A DNA stretch of 64,000 nt from Mycolicibacterium porcinum. Lineage in GTDB: Bacteria > Actinomycetota > Actinomycetes > Mycobacteriales > Mycobacteriaceae. Under the pieces are notes generated by a model. That model was not told the DNA's origin, did not search any database, and saw nothing but the letters and a program-made list of their open reading frames with translations. The number at the start of each line of letters is the position of its first letter. Position 1 is the first letter of the stretch. The translations under genes and the position numbers were made by a program. Location of the stretch: the NCBI GenBank assembly GCA_001942045.1, contig MSTD01000007.1, positions 8,704 through 72,703 on the forward strand. Direction: 5' to 3'. Shown piece after piece: positions 8,671 through 22,772 of this stretch.

Positions 8671-9432
8671 TCAGGCGCTGCTCACTGACCGCTGCACCGC
8701 GCCGACCGCGCCATGGCTTGTCGCCGTGAGCCTGACCCGGTCGGCGCGGAACAGGTCGTAGGCGTACTCGAACGGCACGCCACTGGTGTCGCGGGTGAGG
8801 CGCGTGATCGCCAGAAGCGGTTTGCGGTGGCCGATGTCGAGCCAGTGCGCCTCGCGAGGGCTGGCGCTGACCACTTCGATGGTCTCGGTGGTGACCGCGG
8901 GCGTCAGCCCGTACCGCACCCGCACCAGCTCATAGAGTGAGCCGCCGAGCGGTTGTTCGAGCAGGTCCTCCATGTGCTCGGCCACGAAGCACGCCAAATC
9001 CACCGACAGTGGTACCCCGTCAGCGAAGCGCAGCCGCCGGACCGTGAAAACCTCTGTCCCGTCGTCGATTTCGAGTGCCCGAGCCTCCACCTGAGTCGCC
9101 GGTCTGCGGTCGGTGGCCAGGACCCGGGTGCTGCTGCTGTGCCCGCCGCTGCGCAACCGGGCGGGAAGCCCGGCCAGCTCGGCGGCGTTGCGTTCCACCA
9201 CGTCGGCACGGACGAATGTGCCGCCATTGCGCCCGGTCCGGCGCTCCAGCACGCCGGCCTGGCTCAGCGGCAGCAGCGCGCTGCGCAACGTCGACCGCGA
9301 CACCGCGAAACTCTCCGCCATCTCACGCTCGGTGCCCAGACGCGAGCCCGGCCGCAGGGTGCCCAGGGCCAGCATGGACAGGATGCGCCGGCGCACATCC
9401 TCGGCGACGGGGCCGCCCGGGGTCTGGGACAT
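8671..9432 (-). CDS. GntR-family transcriptional regulator (HutC/UTRA type)
   Basis: A regulator of about 253 residues with an N-terminal winged helix (RPGSRLGTEREMAESFAVSR, then STLRSALLPL) and a C-terminal UTRA ligand-binding domain (RRLRFADGVPLSVDLACF, TETIEVVSAS, LLAITRLTRDTSGVPFEYA). ATG 9432 is used; ATG 9456 is also possible. It is divergent from the permease-aminotransferase operon and most likely controls it, with an amino compound or related metabolite as effector. The intergenic region holds GACCA/TGGTC repeats that suit a HutC-type regulator. Confidence 0.85.
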   Translation of the reverse strand: MSQTPGGPVAEDVRRRILSMLALGTLRPGSRLGTEREMAESFAVSRSTLRSALLPLSQAGVLERRTGRNGGTFVRADVVERNAAELAGLPARLRSGGHSSSTRVLATDRRPATQVEARALEIDDGTEVFTVRRLRFADGVPLSVDLACFVAEHMEDLLEQPLGGSLYELVRVRYGLTPAVTTETIEVVSASPREAHWLDIGHRKPLLAITRLTRDTSGVPFEYAYDLFRADRVRLTATSHGAVGAVQRSVSSA

Positions 9433-9601
9433 ACCCCGAGTGTGGACCAAATCCATCACGCAGAGCAGACCAAAACCGACCGGTTTACATGACCGCAACA
9501 AATGGCATGAGCCGCAACAATTTTCGAGTTGCCCGATGATCCGGGCGGGATGACAATGTGCTGCGTCGCACTACAAAGCCGTCGTCGACGCCAACAAATC
9601 A

Positions 9602-9616
9602 GACCAAATAGTGGTC
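9602..9616. promoter_or_regulatory. Inverted repeat GACCA-N5-TGGTC, putative GntR operator
   Basis: The 213-base divergent gap between the GntR gene and the permease contains GACCAAATAGTGGTC, an inverted repeat 30 bases before the permease ATG. Further GACCAAA half-sites lie near 9445 and 9470, close to the regulator's own start. HutC-type regulators bind GGT...ACC-like palindromes, so autoregulation plus control of the permease is the simple reading; it is untested. Confidence 0.5.
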
Positions 9617-9645
9617 CGAAAACCGTCCTTCAGTTAGGACCCGCA

Positions 9646-11202
9646 ATGAGCGAGATCATCGATCCTCCGGCTCCGTCCGGCGCCTCCATCCAACGCCTCA
9701 AACCCAACGCCGTGGGACTGGTCGGCGTGCTGTTCATGGCGGTCGCCACAGCCGCCCCCATCACGGCCATGGTCGGCAACGTGCCGATCGCGGTCGGCTT
9801 CGGCAACGGTGTCTACGCGCCCGCCGGATACTTCGTCGCCACCATCGTGCTGACCCTGTTCGCCATCGGCTATGCGGCGATGAGCAAGCACATCACCGCC
9901 ACCGGTGCCTTCTACGGATACATCTCGCACGGCCTGGGCCGCGTCGTCGGTCTGGGTGCGGGGTTCCTCACCGCGCTGGCATACATGGTGTTCGAGGCCT
10001 CGCTGATCGGCATCTTCTCGTTCTTCGGCAACGACCTGTTCAAGTCGTTCTTCAACGTCGACGTGCCGTGGGTGATCTTCGCGGTCGTGATGCTGGCGGT
10101 GAACGCCGTGCTGACCTACTTCGACATCAATCTGGCGGCGAAGGTGCTCGGGGTGTTTCTGATCACCGAGATCATCATGCTGGCCCTGATGGCGCTGTCG
10201 GTGGTGTTCACCGGTGGCGGCCCGCAGGGCTGGTCGCTGGGATCGCTCAACCCGCTCAACGGTTTCCAGAGCCTCTCCGGTGAGGTGGCCGGTGTCGACG
10301 GCAGCATGATCACCGTCGCCGGATCGGCCGGCGTCGGCCTGTTCTTCGCGTTCTGGTCGTGGGTGGGTTTCGAGTCCAGCGCGATGTACGGCGAAGAGTC
10401 GCGAAACCCCAAGAAGATCATCCCGATTGCGGTGATTTCGTCGGTCGTCGGCATCGGCGCGTTCTACGTTCTGGTGTCCTGGCTGGCGATTGTCGGTACG
10501 GGTCCGCAGAATGCGATTGCGCTGGCGCAGGATTCGTCCACGGCGGGTGACATCTTCTTCACCCCGGTGCAGCAGCATCTGGGTGCATGGGCCGTCGATA
10601 TGTTCAAGATCCTGTTGATGACAGGCTCGTTCGCCTGCGGGATGGCGTTCCACAACTGCGCGGCACGTTACCTGTATGCCATCGGGCGGGAGAATGTCAT
10701 CCCGGGCATGCGCAAGACCATCGGTGCCACCCACCCGGTGCACGGCTCACCGCACATCGCCGGATTCGTGCAGACCGGTTTCGCGACCGCGGTGGTGATG
10801 TTCTTCGACATCACCGGGCGCGACCCCTACACCGGGCTCTACGGCCTCATGGCGTTGCTGGGCACCACGGCCATCATGATCGTTCAGGCCCTGGCGGCGT
10901 TCTCGGTGATCTCGTTCTTCCACGTGCAGAAGCGTCATCCGGAGACCGCGAACTGGTTCACCACGTTCCTGGCGCCACTGCTGGGCGGGGTGGGGATGCT
11001 CTACGTCATCTACCTGCTCGCCAAGAACGCATCGTTTGCTGCGGGTTCGGCCGCGTCGGACTGGATCTTCACCTCGATCCCGTATGTTGTCGGCATTGCC
11101 GGACTCGGTGGGGTGCTGTGGGCGCTGTTCCTGAAATTCAGGGATCCGCAACGCTATTCCGATCTGGGGCGCACAGTGTTGGAGGAAGCGCACGAACGCT
11201 GA
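9646..11202 (+). CDS. Amino acid permease (APC superfamily)
   Basis: A 518-residue membrane transporter with about 12 hydrophobic helices. The first helix holds GLVGVLFMAVATAAPITAMV, and FWSWVGFESSAMYGEESRNP is the helix 6 and following-loop signature of APC amino acid/amine permeases. ATG 9646 follows a TAGGAC ribosome site; upstream in-frame codons lie in the operator region. It is followed after 15 bases by an aminotransferase, so the two probably import and deaminate the same amino compound under the divergent GntR regulator. Confidence 0.9.
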   Translation: MSEIIDPPAPSGASIQRLKPNAVGLVGVLFMAVATAAPITAMVGNVPIAVGFGNGVYAPAGYFVATIVLTLFAIGYAAMSKHITATGAFYGYISHGLGRVVGLGAGFLTALAYMVFEASLIGIFSFFGNDLFKSFFNVDVPWVIFAVVMLAVNAVLTYFDINLAAKVLGVFLITEIIMLALMALSVVFTGGGPQGWSLGSLNPLNGFQSLSGEVAGVDGSMITVAGSAGVGLFFAFWSWVGFESSAMYGEESRNPKKIIPIAVISSVVGIGAFYVLVSWLAIVGTGPQNAIALAQDSSTAGDIFFTPVQQHLGAWAVDMFKILLMTGSFACGMAFHNCAARYLYAIGRENVIPGMRKTIGATHPVHGSPHIAGFVQTGFATAVVMFFDITGRDPYTGLYGLMALLGTTAIMIVQALAAFSVISFFHVQKRHPETANWFTTFLAPLLGGVGMLYVIYLLAKNASFAAGSAASDWIFTSIPYVVGIAGLGGVLWALFLKFRDPQRYSDLGRTVLEEAHER

Positions 11203-11217
11203 ACGGGGGCCACGGGT

Positions 11218-12540
11218 ATGAGTTTTTCCAACATCATGGACTCCAACAGTTACTCGGGCGGGGCGGCGACCGATCCCGAGAGCGCGGAGTTGATCTCAGC
11301 CCGTGAACGCATGCTGGGCCCGGCGTACCGGCTGTTCTACGAACGGCCGGTGCACCTGGTCCGCGGCAGCGGCAGCCACCTGTTCGACGCGGACGGCGAA
11401 CGCTATCTCGACGCCTACAACAACGTGGTCAGCGTCGGGCACTGCCACCCGCGCGTGGTGGCCGCCCTCCACCGCCAGGCCGAGACGCTCAACACCCACA
11501 CCCGGTACCTGCACGACGGCATCGTGGAGTACTCGGAGCGGCTGTTGGCCACCCTCCCAGGCGAAGTCGACCAGGTAATGTATGCCTGCACCGGGTCGGA
11601 GGCCAACGATCTGGCCCTGCGGGTCGCCCAGATGTACACCGGGGCCCGCGGCGTGATCGTCACCCGCGACGCCTACCACGGCAACACCGAAGCGGTGACG
11701 GCCATTTCACCGTCGCTCGGCGGCGCCACCCTCATCGGTCCACATGTGCGCACCGTCGCCGCGCCGGACAGCTACCGATCGGGCGACGAGGTGGCGGGCC
11801 GGTTCCTGGCCGACGTGGAAGCCGCGATCGACGACCTGACGGCGGCCGGGGACGGGTTGAGCTGCCTGATCGTCGACACGTTCTTCTCCTCCGACGGCAT
11901 CTATCCCGACCCCTCCGTACTGGCGCCCGCGGTGGCGGCGGTGCGCGCGGCGGGCGGGGTGTTCCTCGCCGACGAGGTACAGCCCGGGTTCGGCCGCACC
12001 GGCGAGGCGATGTGGGGCTTCACCCGCCACGGCGTGGTACCCGACCTGGTCACCATGGGCAAGCCGATGGCCAACGGGTTGCCGGTGGCGGCGATGGCCG
12101 CCCGCAGTGAGGTGCTCGAGGCGTTCGCCAGCGAGGTGCCGTACTTCAACACGTTCGGCGGCAACCCGGTGTCCATGGCCGCCGCGGCCGCGGTGCTCGA
12201 CGTCATCGAGGACGAGAAGCTGATGGACAACGCGGCTCGGGTTGGCGCTGCCCTGCGTGACGAGATCAGCCGCATCGCCGCCGAGAACCCACGCATCGGC
12301 GACGTCCGTGGCGCCGGGCTGTACGTCGGCGTCGAGATGGTGACCGACCCCGAGCACAAGACTCCCGACCGTGCGGGGGCCCACGACCTGGTCAACGCGA
12401 TGCGCGAACGCAAGGTGCTGATCTCGGTCTGCGGCTCCGACGGCAACGTCCTCAAGGTGCGCCCGCCGTTGGTGTTCTCGGACACAGACGTGGACTGGTT
12501 CTGCACGGAATTTGCGGGGGCGGTGGCGGCGCTGGGTTGA
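11218..12540 (+). CDS. Class III PLP-dependent aminotransferase
   Basis: A 440-residue aminotransferase of the ornithine/GABA class. The cofactor aspartate is in LADEVQPGFGRTG and the PLP lysine is in TMGKPMANGLP; the N-terminal part has YLDAYNNVVSVGHCHP and the middle has YACTGSEANDLALR. The DNNV-like N-terminal block is closest to the alanine-glyoxylate / ethanolamine-phosphate lyase branch of the class, so a phospho-lyase activity is possible as well as a transaminase. It sits directly downstream of the permease and 19 bases before pta. Confidence 0.88.
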   Translation: MSFSNIMDSNSYSGGAATDPESAELISARERMLGPAYRLFYERPVHLVRGSGSHLFDADGERYLDAYNNVVSVGHCHPRVVAALHRQAETLNTHTRYLHDGIVEYSERLLATLPGEVDQVMYACTGSEANDLALRVAQMYTGARGVIVTRDAYHGNTEAVTAISPSLGGATLIGPHVRTVAAPDSYRSGDEVAGRFLADVEAAIDDLTAAGDGLSCLIVDTFFSSDGIYPDPSVLAPAVAAVRAAGGVFLADEVQPGFGRTGEAMWGFTRHGVVPDLVTMGKPMANGLPVAAMAARSEVLEAFASEVPYFNTFGGNPVSMAAAAAVLDVIEDEKLMDNAARVGAALRDEISRIAAENPRIGDVRGAGLYVGVEMVTDPEHKTPDRAGAHDLVNAMRERKVLISVCGSDGNVLKVRPPLVFSDTDVDWFCTEFAGAVAALG

Positions 12541-12559
12541 TCTAGGGAATGCTGGAGCG

Positions 12560-14638
12560 GTGCCGGATGGAAACATCGCGACCGCGATCTACATAGCCTC
12601 ACCCGAAGGTGACACCGGTAAGTCGACGATTGCGCTGGGCATCCTGCATCGGCTTGCCGCCACCGTGCCCAGGGTGGGGGTGTTCCGTCCCATCACCCGC
12701 CTCGGTGAGGATCGCGACTACATCCTCGAACTGCTGCTGGCCGGCACCACCGCGGGACTCAGCTACGACGACTGCGTGGGCGTCAGCTACCAGCAGGTGC
12801 ACGAGGACCCCGACGTCGCCATCGCCGACATCGTCGACCGGTTCCACCGGGTGGCCGAGCAGTGCGACGCCGTGCTGATCGTGGGCAGCGACTACACCGA
12901 TGTCGCGACCCCCAGCGAGCTGAGCATGAATGCGCGGATCGCGGTCAACCTGGGTGCACCCGTGGTGCTCGCGGTCAAGGCCGCCGACCGCACACCCGAC
13001 GAGGTCGCCCACGTGGTCGACGTGTGTCTGTCCGAGCTGAACCACCAGCATGCGCACGCCGCGGCGGTGGTGGCCAACCGGTGCGACCCCGCGCAGCTGA
13101 CCGCGGTGGCCGCGGCGCTCAAACCGCTCGGTCCGCCCGCCTACGTGCTGCCTGAAGAGCCGCTGCTGGTGGCGCCGTCGGTGGCCGAACTGCAGGTGGC
13201 GGTGGACGGCAATCTCATCGCCGGAGACCCGGAGTTGATGTCGCGTGAGGCGATGGGTGTGCTGGTGGCGGGCATGACCGCCGAGCATGTGCTGGAGCGG
13301 CTGACCGAGGGCGTCGCCGTGGTGACCCCCGGGGACCGGTCCGACGTGGTGCTGGCCGTGGTGAGTGCCCATGCCGCGGAAGGATTTCCGTCCCTGTCCT
13401 GCATCATCCTCAACGGTGGGCTCGAGCTGCATCCGGCCATCGCGTCGCTGGTGGAGGGCTTGGGGCTGCGGCTGCCGATCGTGGCCACACAGTACGGAAC
13501 CTTCGAAACCGCGAGTCGGGTCGCCGGTGCGCGGGGCCGGGTCACCGCCAAGTCGCAGCGCAAGATCGACACCGCGCTGGCGCTGATGGACAAACACGTC
13601 GACGTCAACGATCTGCTCGCACAGCTGAGCATCCCGATTCCCGCGGTCACCACACCGCAGATGTTCACCTACCAACTGCTCGACCAGGCCCGCTCCGACC
13701 GCAAGCGCATCGTGCTGCCCGAAGGTACCGATGACCGCATCCTCAAAGCCGCGGGCCGGTTGCTGCAACACGAGGTGGCCGAGCTGACCATCCTCGGCGA
13801 GGAAAACCAGATTCGTTCCCGGGCCGCAGAACTCGGGGTGAACATCGACGCGGCCGTGGTGCTCGATCCGCGCACCAGCGCACTGTGCGACCAGTTCGCC
13901 GAGCAGTACGCCGAGTTGCGCCGCAAGAAGGGCGTGACGGTCGAGCAGGCCCGCGAGATCATCCACGACGTCTCGTACTTCGGCACCATGCTGGTGCACA
14001 ACGAGATGGTGGACGGCATGGTGTCGGGTGCCGCGCACACCACCGCGCACACCGTGCGTCCGGCTTTCGAGATCATCCGCACCGCGCCGGGGATCTCGAC
14101 GGTGTCGAGCATCTTCCTGATGTGCCTGGCCGACAAGGTGCTGGCGTACGGCGACTGCGCGATCGTGCCCGATCCGACCTCGGAGCAACTCGCCGACATC
14201 GCGATCTCCTCGGCACGAACCGCGGCGCAGTTCGGCATCGACCCGCGGGTGGCCATGCTGTCCTACTCCACGGGCACCTCGGGCACCGGCGCCGACGTCG
14301 ACAAGGTCCGGGCCGCAACCGAATTGGTGCGGCAGCGGGAACCCGAACTGCTGGTCGAGGGGCCGATCCAGTACGACGCCGCGGTGGAGCCGTCCGTGGC
14401 CGCCACCAAGATGCCCGATTCGGCCGTGGCCGGACGCGCGACAGTGCTGATCTTCCCCGATCTCAACACCGGCAACAACACCTACAAGGCCGTGCAGCGC
14501 AGCGCAGGCGCGATCGCGATAGGCCCGGTGCTGCAGGGGCTCAACAAGCCGGTCAACGATCTGTCCCGAGGGGCGCTCGTGGAGGACATCGTGAACACCG
14601 TGGCGATCACGGCGATTCAGGCGCAGGGGTGTAAATGA
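12560..14638 (+). CDS. pta: Phosphate acetyltransferase, long form
   Basis: A 692-residue Pta that interconverts acetyl-CoA plus phosphate with acetyl phosphate plus CoA. It has the three-part long form: an N-terminal P-loop BioD-like domain ([10 protein letters not shown] near residue 13), a central DRTGG regulatory domain, and the C-terminal catalytic PTA_PTB domain from about residue 370 ([12 protein letters not shown], then [10 protein letters not shown] and FPDLNTGNN). The GTG at 12560 follows GGAG; the longer upstream frame overlaps the aminotransferase. The ATGA overlap with ackA shows an operon, as in Rv0408-Rv0409. Confidence 0.95.
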   Translation: MPDGNIATAIYIASPEGDTGKSTIALGILHRLAATVPRVGVFRPITRLGEDRDYILELLLAGTTAGLSYDDCVGVSYQQVHEDPDVAIADIVDRFHRVAEQCDAVLIVGSDYTDVATPSELSMNARIAVNLGAPVVLAVKAADRTPDEVAHVVDVCLSELNHQHAHAAAVVANRCDPAQLTAVAAALKPLGPPAYVLPEEPLLVAPSVAELQVAVDGNLIAGDPELMSREAMGVLVAGMTAEHVLERLTEGVAVVTPGDRSDVVLAVVSAHAAEGFPSLSCIILNGGLELHPAIASLVEGLGLRLPIVATQYGTFETASRVAGARGRVTAKSQRKIDTALALMDKHVDVNDLLAQLSIPIPAVTTPQMFTYQLLDQARSDRKRIVLPEGTDDRILKAAGRLLQHEVAELTILGEENQIRSRAAELGVNIDAAVVLDPRTSALCDQFAEQYAELRRKKGVTVEQAREIIHDVSYFGTMLVHNEMVDGMVSGAAHTTAHTVRPAFEIIRTAPGISTVSSIFLMCLADKVLAYGDCAIVPDPTSEQLADIAISSARTAAQFGIDPRVAMLSYSTGTSGTGADVDKVRAATELVRQREPELLVEGPIQYDAAVEPSVAATKMPDSAVAGRATVLIFPDLNTGNNTYKAVQRSAGAIAIGPVLQGLNKPVNDLSRGALVEDIVNTVAITAIQAQGCK

Positions 14639-15765
14639 CGGTCCTGGTGGTCAACTCCGGCTCCTCATCGTTGAAATATGCGGTGGTCAAACCGGATTCG
14701 GGTGAGTTCCTGGCCGACGGCATCATCGAGCAGATCGGCTCGGCGCAGGTGCCCGACCACGACGCCGCACTGCGGGCGGCGTTCGACGAACTGGCCGGCC
14801 AGGGCCTGCACCTGGACACGCTGGGCCTGGTGGCGGTAGGGCACCGGGTGGTGCACGGCGGCAAGACCTTCTACCGGCCCACCCTGATCGACAGCGAGCT
14901 GATCGCCAAGGTGCAAGAGCTGGCCCCGCTTGCGCCGCTGCACAATCCGCCTGCCCTGCTCGGCATCGAAGTGGCACGCAAGCTCCTGCCCGATCTGCCA
15001 CACGTGGCGGTGTTCGACACCGCGTTCTTCCACAATCTGCCCGAGGCCGCGGCGACCTACGCCATCGACCGCGACGTGGCCGAGCGGTGGGGCATCCGGC
15101 GCTACGGATTCCACGGCACTTCACACCAGTACGTCAGCGAGCAGGCGGCGGCGTTCCTCGGCGAGCCCTACGAGTCGCTGAATCAGATTGTGCTGCACCT
15201 GGGTAACGGTGCGTCGGCATCGGCGATCGCCGGTGGCCGGCCCGTCGACACCTCGATGGGCCTGACGCCGATGGAGGGCCTGGTGATGGGCACCCGCAGC
15301 GGTGACGTCGACCCGGGCATCATCATGTACCTGTCCCGCACGGCCGGCATGGCCGTCGAGGACATCGACGCGATGCTCAATCGGCAGTCGGGGGTCCGTG
15401 GCCTCGGCGGCGAGAACGACTTCCGCAAATTGCACGCCCGGATCGAATCCGGCGATGCCAATGCGCAATTGGCCTACGAGGTCTACATTCACCGGCTGTG
15501 CAAGTACGTCGGTGCCTATCTGGCGGTGCTGGGCCGCGTCGATGTCATCAGCTTCACGGCGGGCGTGGGGGAGAACGACGCCGCGGTGCGCCGCGACGCG
15601 CTGGCCGGGCTGACCGGGCTGGGGATCGAGGTCGACGAGGAACTCAACACCGTGAAAGACAAAGGTGCGCGGTGTATCTCGGCCGAAAGCTCACCGGTAA
15701 AGGTCCTGGTGGTGCCGACCAACGAGGAATTGGCGATCGCGCGGGCCGCCGCGGCGCTGGTCTGA
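14635..15765 (+). CDS. ackA: Acetate kinase
   Basis: A 376-residue acetokinase that transfers phosphate between acetyl phosphate and ADP, giving acetate and ATP, or the reverse when acetate is used. Signature 1 is [13 protein letters not shown] at residues 3-15, signature 2 is [12 protein letters not shown], and the nucleotide-binding stretch TAGVGEN is near residue 311. Translation is coupled to pta through ATGA. Its stop lies 1 base from the stop of the convergent pknG gene. Confidence 0.96.
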   Translation: MTVLVVNSGSSSLKYAVVKPDSGEFLADGIIEQIGSAQVPDHDAALRAAFDELAGQGLHLDTLGLVAVGHRVVHGGKTFYRPTLIDSELIAKVQELAPLAPLHNPPALLGIEVARKLLPDLPHVAVFDTAFFHNLPEAAATYAIDRDVAERWGIRRYGFHGTSHQYVSEQAAAFLGEPYESLNQIVLHLGNGASASAIAGGRPVDTSMGLTPMEGLVMGTRSGDVDPGIIMYLSRTAGMAVEDIDAMLNRQSGVRGLGGENDFRKLHARIESGDANAQLAYEVYIHRLCKYVGAYLAVLGRVDVISFTAGVGENDAAVRRDALAGLTGLGIEVDEELNTVKDKGARCISAESSPVKVLVVPTNEELAIARAAAALV

Positions 15766-15766
15766 A

Positions 15767-19010
<3,244 letters not shown>

Positions 19011-19014
<4 letters not shown>

Positions 19015-20330
19015 CTGTACTCACTGAGTCGAGGCCACAATCCCAGCGCCACCGCCAGCGCCGCGGCCACACTGAGCAGGGCGGCACCCACGGTCGCGCC
19101 GGACAGCACCCGGCGGGCGTTGGCGATGTCATTGCGCAACTGGCTGCGGCTCTGTTCGATGCCCTTGGACAACGCGCTGTCGAGCTTGTCGAAGGCCGAT
19201 GTGGAATCGTCCTCGCCGGTGCCCAGCGCCACCTGCGTCGCGGCCTGGTAGTTGCCCACCGCGATGTAGGCGTTGATCCGGTCATCGGCCGCTCGCCACT
19301 TGGTGAGCAGGTCTTCGGCGCCCGTCAGATCGCTCTTGTCGATGCCGCTGTCGCGGGCCAGATACTGCGCGAGCTGCTGCTGCATGGCGTCGATGCGCTG
19401 GTAATAGGACTGCTTGCGCAGGTTCTCGTCGCCGCGCCGGATCAGCGCCAGCGTCTCGTCGGCCCGGGCCTGCTGGGCGGTGATGGCCAGGTTGGTCACG
19501 GTCTTGAGGGATTCGGCGGCGGTGTCCTTGGCGCTGCGGCTGTCGGACGTCGAGATCACCAGCGCCGTGGTCACCCAGATCAGCATGATCAGCACGGCCA
19601 TACCGCCGGCCACGAAACCGATGTTCACCCGGCGCCGGGTGCGCCGGGCCAGCCAGCGGTTGGCGAACGCGCCGAACATCAGCGTGGCCAGCACCACCAG
19701 CATCACGGCGGCCGGGATCCGGGTGGACGCCGTCGTCTCGGCGTCGACCCGCGCCGAGGTCTCCTCGTACAGGCGTTGTGCGTCGGGCAGGATCTGCGAC
19801 TGCATCAGGGCCGAGGCCTCCGACAGGTATGACGAGCCGACGGGGTTGCCCGCGCGGTTGTTGGTGCGCGCGGTTTCCACCAGGCCTGTGTAGACGGCGA
19901 GCCGAGCGTTGATCCGGCCGAGCAGCTGAACCAGGGTCTCGTCGGTCAGTCCGCTCGATGCCCGCGTCACCGCCACCGAGGCGTCGGTGATGGCCTGCTC
20001 GTACCGCTGCCGCACATCGCGGGGCTCGGCGCCGGCGATGAAGGCCGTGGCCGCGGCGGCGTCGGCCACCGACAGCGTGGTGTAGAGCTGGCCGGCCGCG
20101 AACGCCAGCGGCTCGGTGTGGTCGAGGACCGTGGTCAACGCCTGCTGGCGGTCGTTGATCGTGGTGGACGTCGCGAACGCACTGGCGAGCACGAGCGTCG
20201 ACAACACGAGGCCGATCGTCAGGATGCGTCCGGGAGTGGTCCACAGAAACCACCAACGGGGATGGGCAGGAGTGGTCGGCGACCGGGACGCGAGCGGTTC
20301 GGTCGAGGGATGTGCCAACTCCACAGTCAC
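19011..20330 (-). CDS. glnX: Membrane sensor protein GlnX
   Basis: A membrane protein with a first transmembrane segment (LTIGLVLSTLVLASAFATS), a helical extracytoplasmic region, two further central segments (AAVMLVVLATLMFGAFANRW and VAGGMAVLIMLIWVTTALVI), a second helical domain and a last segment before the C-terminus (ATVGAALLSVAAALAVALGL). Long helical domains between membrane segments fit a signalling role. It corresponds to Rv0412c, shown to work with GlnH upstream of PknG. The GTG at 20330 gives 439 residues; a GTG at 20381 is in frame but has no ribosome site. Confidence 0.88.
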
Positions 20331-20381
20331 CTGCGCACGGACCTCATTTAGTTTCGGTGCAAAAACGGGGCGTGCCACCAC

Positions 20382-20412
20382 TATAAAAAAATTCTAAGAG
20401 CGCCGCGCTTAG
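20382..20412 (-). terminator. Hairpin followed by a T-run upstream of glnX
   Basis: On the minus strand CTAAG (20412-20408) pairs with CTTAG (20398-20394) around a GC-rich centre and is followed by AATTTTTTT. This is the form of an intrinsic terminator. It would stop leftward transcription coming from thiE or antisense to mutT3 before it enters glnX. The bases after the T-run also read TATAGT, a possible -10 box for glnX, so the element may instead be part of that promoter. Confidence 0.4.
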
Positions 20413-20467
20413 GCTCGCGGAGAAATCGGGCCGCACCGAATCTGCCGACGTTCCTTATCCTGTACGG

Positions 20468-20974
20468 GTGCGTGGCGACGGTGACGGCTGGGTGTTCTCC
20501 GACAACGGCGCCCGCTATTGGGGGCGCCACGGCGCGGCCGGCTTGCTGCTGCGGGCACCGTGGCCGGGCGGATCGGCCGCAGTGCTGTTGCAACACCGCG
20601 CCCCGTGGAGTCATCAAGGTGGAACCTGGGCGTTGCCGGGAGGCGCGCGCGACAGTCACGAGACCGCCGAGCAGGCCGCGGTCCGGGAGGCCCACGAGGA
20701 AGCCGGGGTGACGGCCGAGCAACTCACCGTGCGCACCACCGTGGTGACGGCCGAGGTGGCCGGGATCGGCGGCACGCACTGGTCCTATACGACCGTGATC
20801 GCCGACGTGCCCGCACCGCTGGAGACCGTCCCCAACCGGGAGAGCTCCGAGTTGCGCTGGGTGGCCGAGGACGAGGTGGCCGCGTTGCCGCTGCACCCCG
20901 GGTTCGCCGCGAGCTGGGAGCAGCTGCGCGCGGTGACGGCGACCCTGCCGCTGGAACTCAACCCGCCGCGCTGA
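20468..20974 (+). CDS. mutT3: NUDIX hydrolase MutT3
   Basis: A 168-residue Nudix protein. The Nudix box spans about residues 58-81, from [15 protein letters not shown] to REAHEEAGV, with all the metal-binding glutamates in place. Family members hydrolyse nucleoside diphosphates linked to another moiety; the mycobacterial MutT3 group is described as acting on 8-oxo-guanine nucleotides. Position between glnX and thiE matches Rv0413. Its last 17 bases overlap the end of the convergent thiE gene. Confidence 0.92.
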   Translation: MRGDGDGWVFSDNGARYWGRHGAAGLLLRAPWPGGSAAVLLQHRAPWSHQGGTWALPGGARDSHETAEQAAVREAHEEAGVTAEQLTVRTTVVTAEVAGIGGTHWSYTTVIADVPAPLETVPNRESSELRWVAEDEVAALPLHPGFAASWEQLRAVTATLPLELNPPR

Positions 20975-21629
20975 CGGCAGCCTTCAGCCCTTCGGCCGCG
21001 GCCTGGGGATCCTCGGCGGCGGTGATCGCGCGGACCACCACGATGCGCCGGGCTCCAGCATCGAGCACCTCGGGCAGTCGCTGCTGATCGATCCCGCCGA
21101 TCGCGAACCACGGCTTGGCCGGATTCCGCGCGGCCGTCGAGCGCACCAAGTCCAGACCCGGAGCCGACCGGCCGGGCTTGGTCGGGGTGGGCCAGCACGG
21201 GCCGACACAGAAGTAGTCGACCGGCTCATCGATGGCGGCTGCGGCCTGCCCGGCGTCGTGAGTGGAGCGGCCGATCACCGGACGCTCGCCGATGATGCCG
21301 CGGGCGACGTCCAGCGGCAGATCGTCCTGGCCGAGGTGCAGCACGTCGGCCCCGGCGGCCAGGGCGATGTCGGCCCGATCGTTGACCGCCAGCAACGCAC
21401 CATGGCGCCGGGCCGCGTCGGCCAGGATCTCCAGCGCCTCGAGCTCCTGGCGCGCCTCCAGCGGGCCGAACTGCTTCTCCCCGGCCGAGCCCTTGTCCCG
21501 CAGCTGGATCAGATCCACGCCGCCGGCCAGCGCGGCGTCGGCGAATTCGGCCAGGTCACCACGCTCCCGGCGGGCGTCGGTGCACAGGTAGAGGGTGGCG
21601 CGCTGCAGACGGTCGACGGGTGATTCCAC
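20958..21629 (-). CDS. thiE: Thiamine-phosphate synthase
   Basis: A 223-residue TIM-barrel enzyme that joins hydroxymethylpyrimidine diphosphate with thiazole phosphate to give thiamine phosphate. Recognisable blocks are [38 protein letters not shown] and [12 protein letters not shown], all conserved in ThiE. The GTG at 21629 is chosen because the barrel begins 10 residues later. It runs opposite to thiO-thiS-thiG, with the TPP riboswitch of that operon just beyond its start. A short loop rich in Gln and Glu is inserted after [10 protein letters not shown]. Confidence 0.95.
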   Translation of the reverse strand: MESPVDRLQRATLYLCTDARRERGDLAEFADAALAGGVDLIQLRDKGSAGEKQFGPLEARQELEALEILADAARRHGALLAVNDRADIALAAGADVLHLGQDDLPLDVARGIIGERPVIGRSTHDAGQAAAAIDEPVDYFCVGPCWPTPTKPGRSAPGLDLVRSTAARNPAKPWFAIGGIDQQRLPEVLDAGARRIVVVRAITAAEDPQAAAEGLKAAVSAAG

Positions 21630-21673
21630 ACCGCGACGGTAGCCGGTGCCGCCCGAGTACCCTGGACTGGCAA

Positions 21674-21766
21674 TACGGGAGTCCCTGGGACGAGGGGCTG
21701 AGAGTGGGCATCCGGACCGGCCCTGACCGTCACACCTGATCCGGGTCATGCCGGCGAAGGGAGCGG
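21674..21766 (+). promoter_or_regulatory. TPP riboswitch (THI element)
   Basis: The leader of thiO has the conserved blocks of the thiamine pyrophosphate riboswitch: ACGGGAGTCCCTGGGACGAG, GGGGCTGAGAGTGGG near 21694-21708, and CTGATCCGGGTCATGCCGG at about 21737-21755, followed by CGAAGGGAG. The final AAGGGAG (21757-21763) is also the ribosome site for the thiO ATG at 21769. TPP binding would therefore hide the ribosome site and lower translation of thiO and the coupled thiS and thiG. Confidence 0.93.
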
Positions 21767-21768
21767 GT

Positions 21769-22772
21769 ATGGCGCGAACTCTGGCCGTCATCGGCGGCGG
21801 TGTCATCGGGCTGTCTGTCGCACGGCGGGCGGCGCTGGACGGCTGGACCGTGCGGCTGCACTGCACGCCCGAACGCGGCGCGTCGTGGGTGGCCGGCGGC
21901 ATGTTGGCCCCGCACAGCGAAGGCTGGCCGGGCGAGGAACAGATACTGCAGATCGGCCTGGAATCGCTGAAACTGTGGCACTCGGGGTTTCTCGAGGGGC
22001 TGGCGCCAGAGGTGGTGACCGCACGCGAGTCGCTCGTCGTCGCCGTCGACCGGGCCGATGTCGCCGACCTGCACACCGTCGCCGAATGGTTGTCCGCCCA
22101 GGGGCAGCCGGTCGAGCTGACCACCGCCGCCCGCGACGTGGAACCCCTACTGGCCCAAGGTATCCGGCACGGGTTCCGGGCCACCACCGAACTGGCCGTG
22201 GACAACCGTGCCGTGGTCGACGGGCTCGCCGCGCACTGCGAACAGCTGGCTGTGCGGTGGGCCGGGCCTGTCGATGACCTGGCCGATATCGACGACGCTG
22301 CCGCCGTCGTCGTCGCCAACGGGATCGACGCCCCGAAACTCCTGCCCGGCCTGCCGGTGCGTCCGGTCAAGGGTGAGGTGCTGCGGCTCCGCTGGCGCAA
22401 GGGCTGTATGCCGGTGCCGCAGCGGGTGATCCGGGCCCGCGTGCACGGCCGGCCGGTGTATCTGGTGCCGCGCGCCGACGGTGTCGTGGTCGGCGCCACC
22501 CAGTACGAGCACGGCCGCGACACCGCGCCGGTGGTGAGCGGGGTACGCGACCTGCTGGAGGACGCCTGCGCCGTGATGCCCGCCCTGGGTGAGTACGAGC
22601 TCGCCGAGACCGCCGCCGGGCTGCGCCCCATGACGCCCGACGGGCTGCCGCTCGTCGAGCGTGTCGACGAGCGCACGCTGGTGGCCGCCGGGCACGGCCG
22701 GAACGGATTTCTGTTGGCGCCGTGGACCGCTGAGCGGATCGCGGCTGAACTCGAGGTGAGCGTGGGAGCGAA

